From NCBI GenBank assembly GCA_003558195.1, contig PWMM01000023.1, positions 1 through 7,209 on the forward strand: a stretch of 7,209 bases of DNA. The letters are read 5' to 3'. Position 1 is the stretch's first letter. Every line of letters starts with the position of its first letter. Below are positions 1 through 6,313 of this stretch, piece by piece. The notes beneath the pieces are model-generated. The model did no database searches and was not told the DNA's origin. It saw only the letters and a program-made list of their open reading frames with translations. The position numbers and the translations under genes are program-made. The DNA is from Syntrophomonadaceae bacterium (GTDB lineage Bacteria > Bacillota > Dethiobacteria > DTU022).

Positions 1-441
1 AGTCCTTCCTTAAAAAAGGGCTTGAGATAATTTATTTTTCTCAGGCAAACCACGATTACATAACTTTAATTATGAGATCTCGCAAACAGCAACCTGAACT
101 CGTTTTTATAAGGGGTTATTATAGAATCTGACTATTGCGGCACCAGTTCATCGATATTTAAAATATATTATAGCTCCAACGTAACACCTAAAGGCACAAT
201 CTCGGCCCGGGAAAAACTATAGTTCGATTGACAATAAAATATTCCAACCAAAACTAAAACATGGCAACCTCTTTAAAGCCATAGATTCGCTTCATAATAA
301 AGAACGGGTTTTTATATTGACCCCGCTTATATTATCTTGCTTTGTGCGTTTTGCTTAAAGCAATCCCTTTATTTCTGCACTATATACAAAGGTTTTTCTT
401 TACAACAATTTAAATTGCTATCTTATTATCTGCCTGGCATA

Positions 442-470
442 TTGACTGGTAATTTTTGCTTCCAGAAGAT
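442..470 (+). promoter_or_regulatory. Possible sigma-70/A type promoter of the MgtC-family gene
   Basis: TTGACT at 442-447 matches 5 of 6 bases of the -35 consensus. After a 17-bp spacer comes GAAGAT at 465-470, which matches only 3 of 6 bases of the -10 consensus. If real, transcription would start near 477, just before the hairpin at 484-519, giving an untranslated leader of about 78 nt. The -10 is poor, so this is a weak call in an AT-rich region where chance matches are common. Confidence 0.25.
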
Positions 471-483
471 CACTGCTTTGATA

Positions 484-519
484 AACCCTTTTGGCTAAGT
501 TCTTATCGTTAAAAGGGTT
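484..519 (+). promoter_or_regulatory. Inverted repeat in the leader of the MgtC-family gene
   Basis: The arms AACCCTTTT (484-492) and AAAAGGGTT (511-519) are perfectly complementary over 9 bp, with an 18-nt loop that itself contains TAAG-TT-CTTA. The element ends 35 bp before the ATG at 555. No run of T follows on either strand, so it is not an intrinsic terminator. It could be a leader RNA hairpin or a protein-binding site. I see no match to the conserved core of the M-box magnesium riboswitch. Confidence 0.4.
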
Positions 520-554
520 ATGACCATATCTAAAAGAAAGCGAGATGATGATAG

Positions 555-1280
555 ATGGGTATCAATCTGTGGGAAATTGCCCTCAGGCTAGGCCTGGCCG
601 TTATCTTCGGCGGACTGGTGGGGTTTGAAAGGGAAACCCATAACCGACCGGCCGGTTTTAGAACTCATATTTTAGTGTGCACCGGATCAGCCCTGATTAT
701 GATGGTCTCAGCATATGGATTTCTAAATGAGTTTGGGGCCGGCTATCAACTTGATCCGGGCCGGATTGCCGCCCAGGTCGTTACCGGAATCGGTTTTTTA
801 GGCGCAGGCACTATCTTGCAACAAAGAGGCAGCATCAGGGGTTTAACCACTGCAGCATCAATCTGGGTAGTATCGGGAATCGGCCTGGCAACCGGTATCG
901 GTTTTTACTCTGGAGCTGCGCTGGCAACCCTGCTGGTATTGATCAGCCTGCTCTACCTGGGCCGAGTGGACCGGAAATTACTGCAGAAGCGCAGGATAAA
1001 AATTTTACAGATCAAGGCAGTAGATCAAAGCGGTTTACTGAGCAGGGTGACAAAAGTAATCAATGATAGCAAGCTTGAGATCAAGAAAGCTTACTTTCAG
1101 GCACAAGAATATGATTCATCGCTGGAAAAAGATGTTGTTGATATTGAGCTGGCCCTGGTTACACCTCATAAATTTGACGAAAGTATTCTTTTCAGCCGTC
1201 TCTCCACGCTGAGCGGCATTCTGAAAATAGTCTGGCAGGGCGAAGATATCCCGGTTTACAAGATGGAAAAGGATCATTAA
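555..1280 (+). CDS. MgtC/SapB-family membrane protein with C-terminal ACT-like domain
   Basis: This 241-residue inner-membrane protein has the complete MgtC/SapB signature. Residues 20-48 carry the GLVGFERE and AGFRTH elements, residues 67-86 the DPGRIAAQ and GIGFLGAG block, and residues 97-117 a GLTTAAS segment. Hydrophobic stretches at about 5-23, 38-56, 70-89, 98-114 and 117-136 form the membrane part. Residues from about 148 to 230 form a soluble ACT-like module, as in the longer MgtC proteins. In the family, MgtC is tied to growth at low magnesium and, in pathogens, to survival in phagocytes, but the molecular activity is debated and many free-living anaerobes carry homologues. The start at ATG 555 puts the first helix at the N-terminus as expected. 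The ribosome binding site is weak (AAGCGAG about 10 nt upstream), and the ATGs at 545 and 548 are out of frame. The gene stands alone on its strand. Confidence 0.92.
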   Translation: MGINLWEIALRLGLAVIFGGLVGFERETHNRPAGFRTHILVCTGSALIMMVSAYGFLNEFGAGYQLDPGRIAAQVVTGIGFLGAGTILQQRGSIRGLTTAASIWVVSGIGLATGIGFYSGAALATLLVLISLLYLGRVDRKLLQKRRIKILQIKAVDQSGLLSRVTKVINDSKLEIKKAYFQAQEYDSSLEKDVVDIELALVTPHKFDESILFSRLSTLSGILKIVWQGEDIPVYKMEKDH

Positions 1281-1306
1281 TCACTTGTAACTATAATCTC
1301 TAAGGC

Positions 1307-1328
1307 CGCAGGGAAACTTACCCCTGCG
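1307..1328. other. Hairpin in the convergent intergenic gap
   Basis: CGCAGGG (1307-1313) and CCCTGCG (1322-1328) form a perfect 7-bp GC-rich stem with an 8-nt loop, 27 bp after the stop codon of the MgtC-family gene. The position between converging genes suits a transcript-end element. However, no T-run follows on either strand, so it is not a canonical intrinsic terminator. The rest of the gap (1281-1526) shows only weak symmetries, such as ATTGT-TCAG-ACAAT at 1457-1470. Confidence 0.35.
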
Positions 1329-1526
1329 ACCCTGGCTTTAGAAACCGAACCAACCAAATCTAAGCCGGTTCATCACGGTTCTTAACCATAGCAAGCTTAA
1401 GCCGGTATTAAGCCCGCTATTGCAAAATGGTACCGGGGACCAACCTCATCTGCTTTATTGTTCAGACAATCTGCCTTATATGACCCGTGACAGGTGAACT
1501 GGCCCCTGCCTAAAATCTTCCCTGTC

Positions 1527-2468
1527 TTATCCCGAAGTTAGGATATATTCACCCAGGCCGTCTTTTTCCAGTTTGATCAGGGCGCCAAGGAGGATACCCT
1601 GTTCATAGTTGCTGCCCGGGTTAATACAGAGGGTCTTACCGTGCCGCACAGCCCCCTTAGCTTCATGGATATGGCCAAACAGGCCAAGCAAAGGTTGATA
1701 TTCTTCAATAACCTGGCGCACAGCTTTACTCCCCACCGGGATCAGGGCCCGACCGGCAAACTTGGGGCGTAAATTTTCATCAAGCTCCGGGGCCTCATCA
1801 AGGCCAATCCCAAAAGGTGGAACATGGATATTAAAGACAGCCGGTCTGTCAGGATCAAGCTTGCTCAGCGGTTCTGCCAGACGCCTGGCCATTTCTTCTT
1901 CCGAACATTCCCGGTATGTTTTCCAGGGAGTTGGGTTGCTCCAACCGGTACTTAGCATCTGGTAATTTAGAGGAAGATCTACTACCAGACCTTCGACCAG
2001 CTTAATGCAGTCCGAGCTATCAATCAGATCATCGATTTTAAAAACATCATCGTTACCGGGGCAAACATAGCAGGGAATTTTTGTTTTTTTCAGCTTTTCT
2101 TCAGCCCACTCAATCCAGTATTCAACTGTAGAAAGAGTTTGCCGGGTAAATAGCTCATCCCTTTTTTGCTCATCTTCTTCCAGCTCTTTAATCTGGTCTC
2201 TATCCAGTATGACCGGGTAATAGCCCCGGTCTTTGATCATGCGGGTCATATTGTCCACTTCTTCACCGGTATGCAGGATATGTTCCTGCTCCAGGAAAGT
2301 ACACTTATGCCTGCCGTTATTCTCCTTGATTACTGGCACGATCGCTTTTCCGGTCATATCTCCGCCCAGGATCAGCGCTTCGGCTTCATAAAAAGTACCG
2401 GCATTTATAAATTTCTTCCAGCATTTCTCTGAACCATGTATATCTGTGGCAAAAAAGATCTTGGCCAT
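1527..2468 (-). CDS. Metallophosphoesterase (calcineurin-like fold, Icc-like)
   Basis: This is a 313-residue cytosolic protein with the dimetal phosphoesterase motifs in order: Asp9 and His11 in ATDIHG, Asp37 in GGDMTG, Asn139 in GNDD, His215 in NIHVPP, and His266 and His268 in GHIH, followed by the usual C-terminal NPGS element (283-286). All metal-ligand positions are filled, so it should hydrolyse a phosphoester; the substrate cannot be read from the sequence. Two points are unusual. Motif III reads GNDD, not the more common GNHD/E, and about 100 residues separate motif II from motif III, including a charged helical stretch at about 89-130. I place the start at ATG 2468 because GGAG sits 8 nt upstream and the DIHG strand then begins at residue 4. 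The frame is open further back but runs through an intergenic hairpin. The gene follows the permease on the same strand. Confidence 0.88.
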   Translation of the reverse strand: MAKIFFATDIHGSEKCWKKFINAGTFYEAEALILGGDMTGKAIVPVIKENNGRHKCTFLEQEHILHTGEEVDNMTRMIKDRGYYPVILDRDQIKELEEDEQKRDELFTRQTLSTVEYWIEWAEEKLKKTKIPCYVCPGNDDVFKIDDLIDSSDCIKLVEGLVVDLPLNYQMLSTGWSNPTPWKTYRECSEEEMARRLAEPLSKLDPDRPAVFNIHVPPFGIGLDEAPELDENLRPKFAGRALIPVGSKAVRQVIEEYQPLLGLFGHIHEAKGAVRHGKTLCINPGSNYEQGILLGALIKLEKDGLGEYILTSG

Positions 2469-2476
2469 TGATGATT

Positions 2477-2480
2477 CTCC
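2477..2480 (-). promoter_or_regulatory. Ribosome binding site deciding the phosphoesterase start
   Basis: On the minus strand the sequence AAAAAAAGGAG ends at 2477, leaving 8 nt before the ATG at 2468. This strong, well-spaced site supports the 313-residue protein and argues against a longer N-terminus that would start upstream at 2582. Confidence 0.8.
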
Positions 2481-2489
2481 TTTTTTTAA

Positions 2490-2515
2490 GCCCCTCCCCA
2501 GTCCAGGGGAGGGGC
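2490..2515. repeat. Perfect GC-rich inverted repeat between permease and phosphoesterase
   Basis: The arms GCCCCTCCCC (2490-2499) and GGGGAGGGGC (2506-2515) are perfectly complementary over 10 bp, with a 6-nt loop (AGTCCA). In the minus-strand transcript the stem would lie 26 nt after the permease stop and 21 nt before the phosphoesterase ATG. It is followed there by CTTAAAAAAAGG, not a U-run, so it is not an intrinsic terminator in that direction. On the plus strand the seven Ts come before the stem, which also does not fit. It may be an mRNA processing or stabilising hairpin, or a copy of a dispersed intergenic palindrome. Confidence 0.75.
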
Positions 2516-2541
2516 AGTTGGAGTAAGAGCTGCGCTTTAAA

Positions 2542-4188
2542 CTATTCGACAGGTATTTCTTCGAATGTTTTTTCCAGTTCAATACCCAGCTTCTTATTGC
2601 GCGTTTTATAGTAATAGTAGATTATAAAAGCTATTCCATACAATACGAGCATAAATACCGCTGAATATGGATCGTGAACCCCGTAGACCCCGGTGGGATC
2701 GTAGATCCACAAAACAATATTAAATAACAGGAAGCCGGCCAGAATTACACCACACACGGTAACCGCCGGCAGTCCAAGGATTTTATAACGAGATACCGGA
2801 GAAGCAAGGTACAAATCGGGCTTCCGGTAAGGCAGCACAATTGCCGCTATAGCAGTACCCAAAAAACAGACAGCAATTGCTACCGTGGCATTCAGGGTTA
2901 ATACTTCGAAACCCGGCACATAGTAGAATAAAAAGCTGACAATAACAGAAGGTCCTGTCATTAATAAAAGCGCATTTAGAGGACTTCTTGTTTTCGGGTG
3001 AAGCCGGGATACCCATTCAGGAAGCATCCGGTCAAAAGATGCTGCAAAAAGGACCCTGGTTGATGACAGGAAGACGGTGCCCATCCAGCCGAAAAACCAC
3101 CCGCTGAGGGAGATGATAACCCATAGCTGGAGGATAGGGTTATCGGTAAGCATTGCTGCCAGCAGACCAGGGAATGGGAAAACCGGGAAAGGTGAAAACC
3201 CTTCGTAAAAAGCAAAGTTTGAAGCCAGGTAAAAATCCCAGCCGAAAGTACGATTGAACAGGGCAAGCAGGATTACAGCAAGGATCCCTGTTACAACCAG
3301 CCCTAAAAACATGCCCAGGAAGTTCCGCTTGAATTCAGAAGCACCACGGACCTCACCGTAAAGAGTAGCACCCCAGTTTGGCCACAGGTTAAAGAAAACA
3401 ACCATGGGAATCAAGGGGAGGCTGGCGAATATGGCCAGGTTATTCCAGGCGATAGGGTCGTACCCTGATTCAGAACTGCCTTCGATTATCTGGGAGTAAG
3501 CATTCTCAGTACCGCCGAGCGGGGCAGTGAAAGCGTTAAACCTTTCTATAAAGGTGGCTTTGTCATTGATTAGCAGCATAATGAATACTGTTAGCAGGCC
3601 GGCCATACCCAGGTAGAAGCTGAATTTCTGGACCCGGGCATATCCTTTCATGCCAAGGCTAATGACAATGGAGGCAAGGAGACATACTAAAAGAGCGGAA
3701 ACAAAGAGGCCGTTTACCCCGTTAAACCAGTAAGCAATATTTAAAAGGCCTTGATTGCCGGTCATACTGCCCAGGAGGGTAAAGAGCGGTGTAAACACGT
3801 TCCAGGACAACATGTTACCATATAAGGGAATCCACAGCCATAAAATGAATACCCATCCGGCAAAGGGGAGCACATAGCTTAAGGGACCTCCCAGGATTCG
3901 GGTTTGGATAACATAGTCACCTCCGGCCCTGGGCATGATAGATACCAGCATAGCATAAACTATAACCAGGAATATAATAAAAATTGTACTTATTACAACT
4001 GCAGAAACCAGGTGGCCGTCAGGAACATAGGGGGCGAAGGAAAAAATGTAAAGTCCCAGCGTTATCAGGTTAACGGAGAAAAAAGCATAAACAAAAGCAT
4101 CGAAAATGGACCAGGATCTAACCAGGCCCGTAGCCTGGCGAACGAAAAGACCACTGTCTTTTCCTGTGGAGCCGTTGCTTTCCGACAT
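2542..4188 (-). CDS. APC-superfamily amino acid/polyamine-type permease
   Basis: This 548-residue integral membrane protein has about 12 hydrophobic segments, roughly at 28-53, 59-84, 102-137, 158-178, 189-207, 250-269, 291-311, 352-380, 404-424, 428-453, 470-495 and 507-526. APC hallmarks are present: MPRAGGDYV after the second helix (85-93), GEVRGAxxFKRN in the loop before helix 7 (278-289), and the TRVLFAASFDRMLPEW block with HPKTRSP after helix 8 (377-403). It is a secondary transporter, probably taking up an amino acid or related amine by H+ or Na+ coupling, or by exchange. The substrate is not evident. The ATG at 4188 has GGAGGG about 10 nt upstream. It lies 49 bp after the nucleotidyltransferase-like gene and 73 bp before the phosphoesterase, all on one strand, so the three may share a transcript. 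The length and motifs look intact. The charged C-terminal tail is presumably cytoplasmic. Confidence 0.9.
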   Translation of the reverse strand: MSESNGSTGKDSGLFVRQATGLVRSWSIFDAFVYAFFSVNLITLGLYIFSFAPYVPDGHLVSAVVISTIFIIFLVIVYAMLVSIMPRAGGDYVIQTRILGGPLSYVLPFAGWVFILWLWIPLYGNMLSWNVFTPLFTLLGSMTGNQGLLNIAYWFNGVNGLFVSALLVCLLASIVISLGMKGYARVQKFSFYLGMAGLLTVFIMLLINDKATFIERFNAFTAPLGGTENAYSQIIEGSSESGYDPIAWNNLAIFASLPLIPMVVFFNLWPNWGATLYGEVRGASEFKRNFLGMFLGLVVTGILAVILLALFNRTFGWDFYLASNFAFYEGFSPFPVFPFPGLLAAMLTDNPILQLWVIISLSGWFFGWMGTVFLSSTRVLFAASFDRMLPEWVSRLHPKTRSPLNALLLMTGPSVIVSFLFYYVPGFEVLTLNATVAIAVCFLGTAIAAIVLPYRKPDLYLASPVSRYKILGLPAVTVCGVILAGFLLFNIVLWIYDPTGVYGVHDPYSAVFMLVLYGIAFIIYYYYKTRNKKLGIELEKTFEEIPVE

Positions 4189-4237
4189 CTTAGTATTCCC
4201 TCCTCAATAATATTAAAAACATACTTGTTTTAATAAA

Positions 4238-4957
4238 TTATTTACCCAGATCTTCGGGAAGATTATACCACTGTACTTTTTCACCAATCATGTTACGCGT
4301 TTTCCAGGCCATTGACTTTGGATGCTTTCTGATTTCTGCTGCAATGAGATCAAGGCTCTGGATGACTCTTTCTTTATGTGCTGGAGAGAAATCAGGTGAA
4401 TTAACATAATAGTGCTTCAGTTCCGCAACGTTCTTCGTAATTGTCTTGTACCACCCCCAGTCCTTTGCGCACAGGCGAGCTAGATATAAAAGGTCTAATA
4501 CTTTACTGTCATCATTACCGGTGTCAATATCGATCAGTAGCAGACCTAAGTCGTAAATATCTTTTTTATTCATCTCAATTATCTGGATCTTGGTCAGGAA
4601 TAAATCAGTCGGGTTCAGGGCTGTCCCTGTGAGCTCTAACCTGCTTTCAAGATCGAGCAGGTGACACATATCAAAAACACTGATAAAAATATCCACCTGC
4701 CGCTTGTTCTCGAGATCATAAAAAAGTAATCTCTTGTCGCCTGCAAAGAGATTGCGCTGCTTATTCGGCTCATACCCTTGCTCTTCAAAGAAATTTTCCA
4801 GTTCGTCCCTTCTCTGCTTTGAAGCAATGAAATCAATATCTTCGTACTCACGAAGCCAGGGCTCTTCCGTGGCGCTGGAACAGATGTGTCTTATGCCCAG
4901 CCCTCCCAGCAACCTCAGAGTGAGCCCCTTCTTTTCAGCTTCCTCGATCAACCTCAA
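4238..4957 (-). CDS. MNT-fold nucleotidyltransferase-like protein; 5' end uncertain
   Basis: This soluble protein of 239 residues (from the TTG at 4957) has the minimal nucleotidyltransferase core. There is a Gly-Gly pair at 18-19 in RLLGGLG, Asp40 and Asp42 in EDIDF, and a third acidic residue, Asp89, in QVDIF. It continues with NPTDLFLTKIQI (about 115-126) and a KDIYDLGLLL helix, a pattern seen in AbiEii/AbiGii-type and antibiotic-nucleotidyltransferase relatives. The catalytic acids are present, so it may transfer a nucleotide to an unknown target; I cannot assign one. The C-terminal half is helical and not recognised. No antitoxin-like partner lies beside it. The start is doubtful. The frame stays open for ten codons above TTG 4957, reading coding-like residues that complete helix 1 (LDIYEEALRLIEEAEKKG), but it has no standard start codon there. 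GAGG lies 5 nt before TTG 4957; a better-looking AGGTGA lies at 4993-4998. Confidence 0.75.
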   Translation of the reverse strand: MRLIEEAEKKGLTLRLLGGLGIRHICSSATEEPWLREYEDIDFIASKQRRDELENFFEEQGYEPNKQRNLFAGDKRLLFYDLENKRQVDIFISVFDMCHLLDLESRLELTGTALNPTDLFLTKIQIIEMNKKDIYDLGLLLIDIDTGNDDSKVLDLLYLARLCAKDWGWYKTITKNVAELKHYYVNSPDFSPAHKERVIQSLDLIAAEIRKHPKSMAWKTRNMIGEKVQWYNLPEDLGK

Positions 4958-5013
4958 AGCTTCCTCGTAAATATCTAAAACAACCGTTTAAATCACCTGC
5001 TTTAAATTTATTT

Positions 5014-5039
5014 GATTATTGTCATATTACACAATAATC
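5014..5039. repeat. Operator-like inverted repeat upstream of the nucleotidyltransferase-like gene
   Basis: GATTATTGT (5014-5022) and ACAATAATC (5031-5039) are perfectly complementary over 9 bp with an 8-bp spacer. Read on the minus strand, the repeat covers most of the promoter proposed at 5015-5043, overlapping both hexamers. That is a typical position for a repressor site. The stem is AT-rich and has no T-run, so a terminator for the dehydrogenase gene is less likely. Confidence 0.5.
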
Positions 5040-5043
5040 GCAA
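5015..5043 (-). promoter_or_regulatory. Candidate promoter for the nucleotidyltransferase/permease/phosphoesterase group
   Basis: On the minus strand TTGCGA (5043-5038, 4 of 6 consensus bases) is followed after exactly 17 bp by AATAAT (5020-5015, 5 of 6 bases). Transcription would begin near 5008, about 50 nt before the TTG at 4957 and just upstream of AGGTGA at 4998-4993. It lies in the 129-bp gap after the dehydrogenase stop codon, where a new transcription unit would be expected. Confidence 0.4.
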
Positions 5044-5086
5044 CTAAGTATAGAGCCTTTCAAGCTTTTCTATTCAATCGATCACC

Positions 5087-6256
5087 CTAAAGGGCACGGC
5101 GATAAATCTGCTCATAAGCTTCTACACTTAGATCCCGCGGGTTGCCGGTGGTTTGCGGATCTTTAAATGCTTCTTCCGCCAGGCGGGAAATGTCCGTTTC
5201 TTTAATACCCAGTTCCTTGAGGCCCGGGATACCAATATCTTCAGCTAACTCCCGGCACGCTTCAACTGCAAGCAGGGCAGCCTCTCGCTCGCTCATGCCG
5301 ATCACCGGCTTGCCAAGAGCCAGGGCAATGCGCGCATACTTGGCCGGCTCGCCCAGCCAGTTATATTCCATGACCGGCACCAGGGTTGCCCCAACAGCAA
5401 TACCATGATGAACAGGGAATATACCACCCATAGTCTGGGTCATCGCATGGACCGCTCCCGCACTTTCACTGCCATATGAAAGCCCGGCCAGCATTGCGCT
5501 CATAGCCATATAGTAACGGGCTTCCACGTCCTGACCGTAAGCAACTGCCCGGCGCAGGTATTTACCGGCATACTCGATTGCCTGCAACGCTACAGCATCG
5601 GTTTGCGGCTGGGCATAGGCACAGGTGTAGCATTCAATAGCGTGGCATAAAGCATCCATTCCTGTACCCGCGGTTATTTCAGCCGGCAGGGACAGGTGAA
5701 GCAGGGGATCGACCAGGGCCAGGTGCGCAGCGATAAGCGGCCCACCGCAATTAAACTTATATTCCCGCTCCGGATCAGTAATTACCGCCCACATGGTAAC
5801 TTCACTGCCCGTTCCCGCTGTTGTAGGAATACAGACCAGGGGAGGTATGCGGTTGCACAGTTCTTTTTTCCCCTCAGCACATTCATATTCAAGAACCGGT
5901 TCGCCATGGGCAATCTCCACCCCGATAGCTTTAGCTGCATCCATCACACTGCCTCCACCTAGGGCTACTAACCCATCGCATCCTTCCTGGTGATATTTAT
6001 CTGTCCCTCTGGCTACTGTAGCAAGGGGCGGATTAAAAACAACTTCATCGTATAAAACATAATTAATAGAGCTCTCTCTAAGCGGTTTTATAACGCTGTC
6101 AAGCAAACCGGCTTTAATAACTCCCTGATCGGTGACCAACAGAGGTTTCTTGACACCGAGCAGGGCCAGTTCCCCCGGCAGGTATTTAACAGCGCCGAGT
6201 CCATGTTTCATAACCGTTGGAATTTCAAAGTAGTGCAGTTTTTGTAAATCTTTCAT
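5087..6256 (-). CDS. Iron-containing (group III) alcohol dehydrogenase
   Basis: This cytosolic NAD(P)-dependent dehydrogenase of 389 residues is the normal length for the family. The N-terminal half has the dinucleotide-binding GGGSVMD (100-106) and the conserved PTTAGTGSEVT segment (144-154). The C-terminal half has all four iron ligands, Asp201, His205, His270 and His284, spaced as in FucO-type enzymes. It should interconvert an alcohol and an aldehyde or ketone; which one is not visible. I chose ATG 6256 because GGAGGG (6270-6265) lies 8 nt upstream. A TTG two codons earlier would leave only 2 nt to that site. The gene follows the AOR by 57 bp on the same strand, with no terminator between them, so the pair is probably cotranscribed. 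In that context the enzyme likely reduces aldehydes made by AOR to alcohols, or supplies aldehydes for oxidation. Confidence 0.93.
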   Translation of the reverse strand: MKDLQKLHYFEIPTVMKHGLGAVKYLPGELALLGVKKPLLVTDQGVIKAGLLDSVIKPLRESSINYVLYDEVVFNPPLATVARGTDKYHQEGCDGLVALGGGSVMDAAKAIGVEIAHGEPVLEYECAEGKKELCNRIPPLVCIPTTAGTGSEVTMWAVITDPEREYKFNCGGPLIAAHLALVDPLLHLSLPAEITAGTGMDALCHAIECYTCAYAQPQTDAVALQAIEYAGKYLRRAVAYGQDVEARYYMAMSAMLAGLSYGSESAGAVHAMTQTMGGIFPVHHGIAVGATLVPVMEYNWLGEPAKYARIALALGKPVIGMSEREAALLAVEACRELAEDIGIPGLKELGIKETDISRLAEEAFKDPQTTGNPRDLSVEAYEQIYRRAL

Positions 6257-6264
6257 CGGCAAAA

Positions 6265-6270
6265 CCCTCC
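6265..6270 (-). promoter_or_regulatory. Ribosome binding site deciding the alcohol dehydrogenase start
   Basis: AAAGGAGGG on the minus strand, with its GGAGGG at 6270-6265, is separated by 8 nt from ATG 6256. The in-frame TTG at 6262 would be only 2 nt away, which is too close. The protein therefore begins MKDLQ. Confidence 0.8.
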
Positions 6271-6313
6271 TTTAACTTTTCACACTATGCTTTATTGATT
6301 GTCATATCCATTT

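Larger units (their letters stand above)
1..554. other. AT-rich stretch without a recognisable gene
   Basis: This stretch is clearly richer in A and T than the coding parts of the window, and I see no frame with protein-like composition on either strand. It holds several small symmetric elements: TTGCTT-A-AAGCAA at 351-363, the perfect 12-bp palindrome CAATTTAAATTG at 406-417, and a 9-bp-arm hairpin at 484-519, which is listed separately. No tRNA cloverleaf, CRISPR repeat or transposon end is visible. The right-hand part is presumably the promoter and leader of the gene at 555. The left part may be the decayed or non-coding flank of an upstream gene outside the window. Confidence 0.6.

Noticed and set aside
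228..256. Perfect TTGACA at 228-233 as a promoter
   Set aside because: No acceptable -10 hexamer lies 16-19 bp downstream and the next gene is about 300 bp away.
477..554. M-box or other known riboswitch ahead of the MgtC-family gene
   Set aside because: The leader after the possible promoter is short and I cannot find a conserved riboswitch core or an expression-platform terminator.
2469..2582. A 38-residue N-terminal extension of the phosphoesterase overlapping the permease end
   Set aside because: It runs through the GC-rich hairpin, has no ribosome binding site of its own, and pushes the DIHG strand far from the N-terminus. The ATG at 2468 has a strong site at the right distance.
2976..3266. 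Minus-strand open frame of 96 codons within the permease region
   Set aside because: It lies inside the intact permease gene in another frame and its composition is not protein-like.
4212..4234. AT-only inverted repeat before the permease as a terminator
   Set aside because: The arms pair only with a bulged base and contain a single G/C pair. The stem is too weak, and the purine-rich ribosome binding site follows directly.
4238..4957. A type IV toxin-antitoxin pair of AbiE type
   Set aside because: Only the nucleotidyltransferase-like half is seen. The adjacent genes are clearly an alcohol dehydrogenase and a permease, with no AbiEi-like winged-helix protein.
6257..6262. TTG start two codons upstream for the alcohol dehydrogenase
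   Set aside because: It is only 2 nt from the GGAGGG site; the ATG at 6256 has the normal 8-nt spacing.
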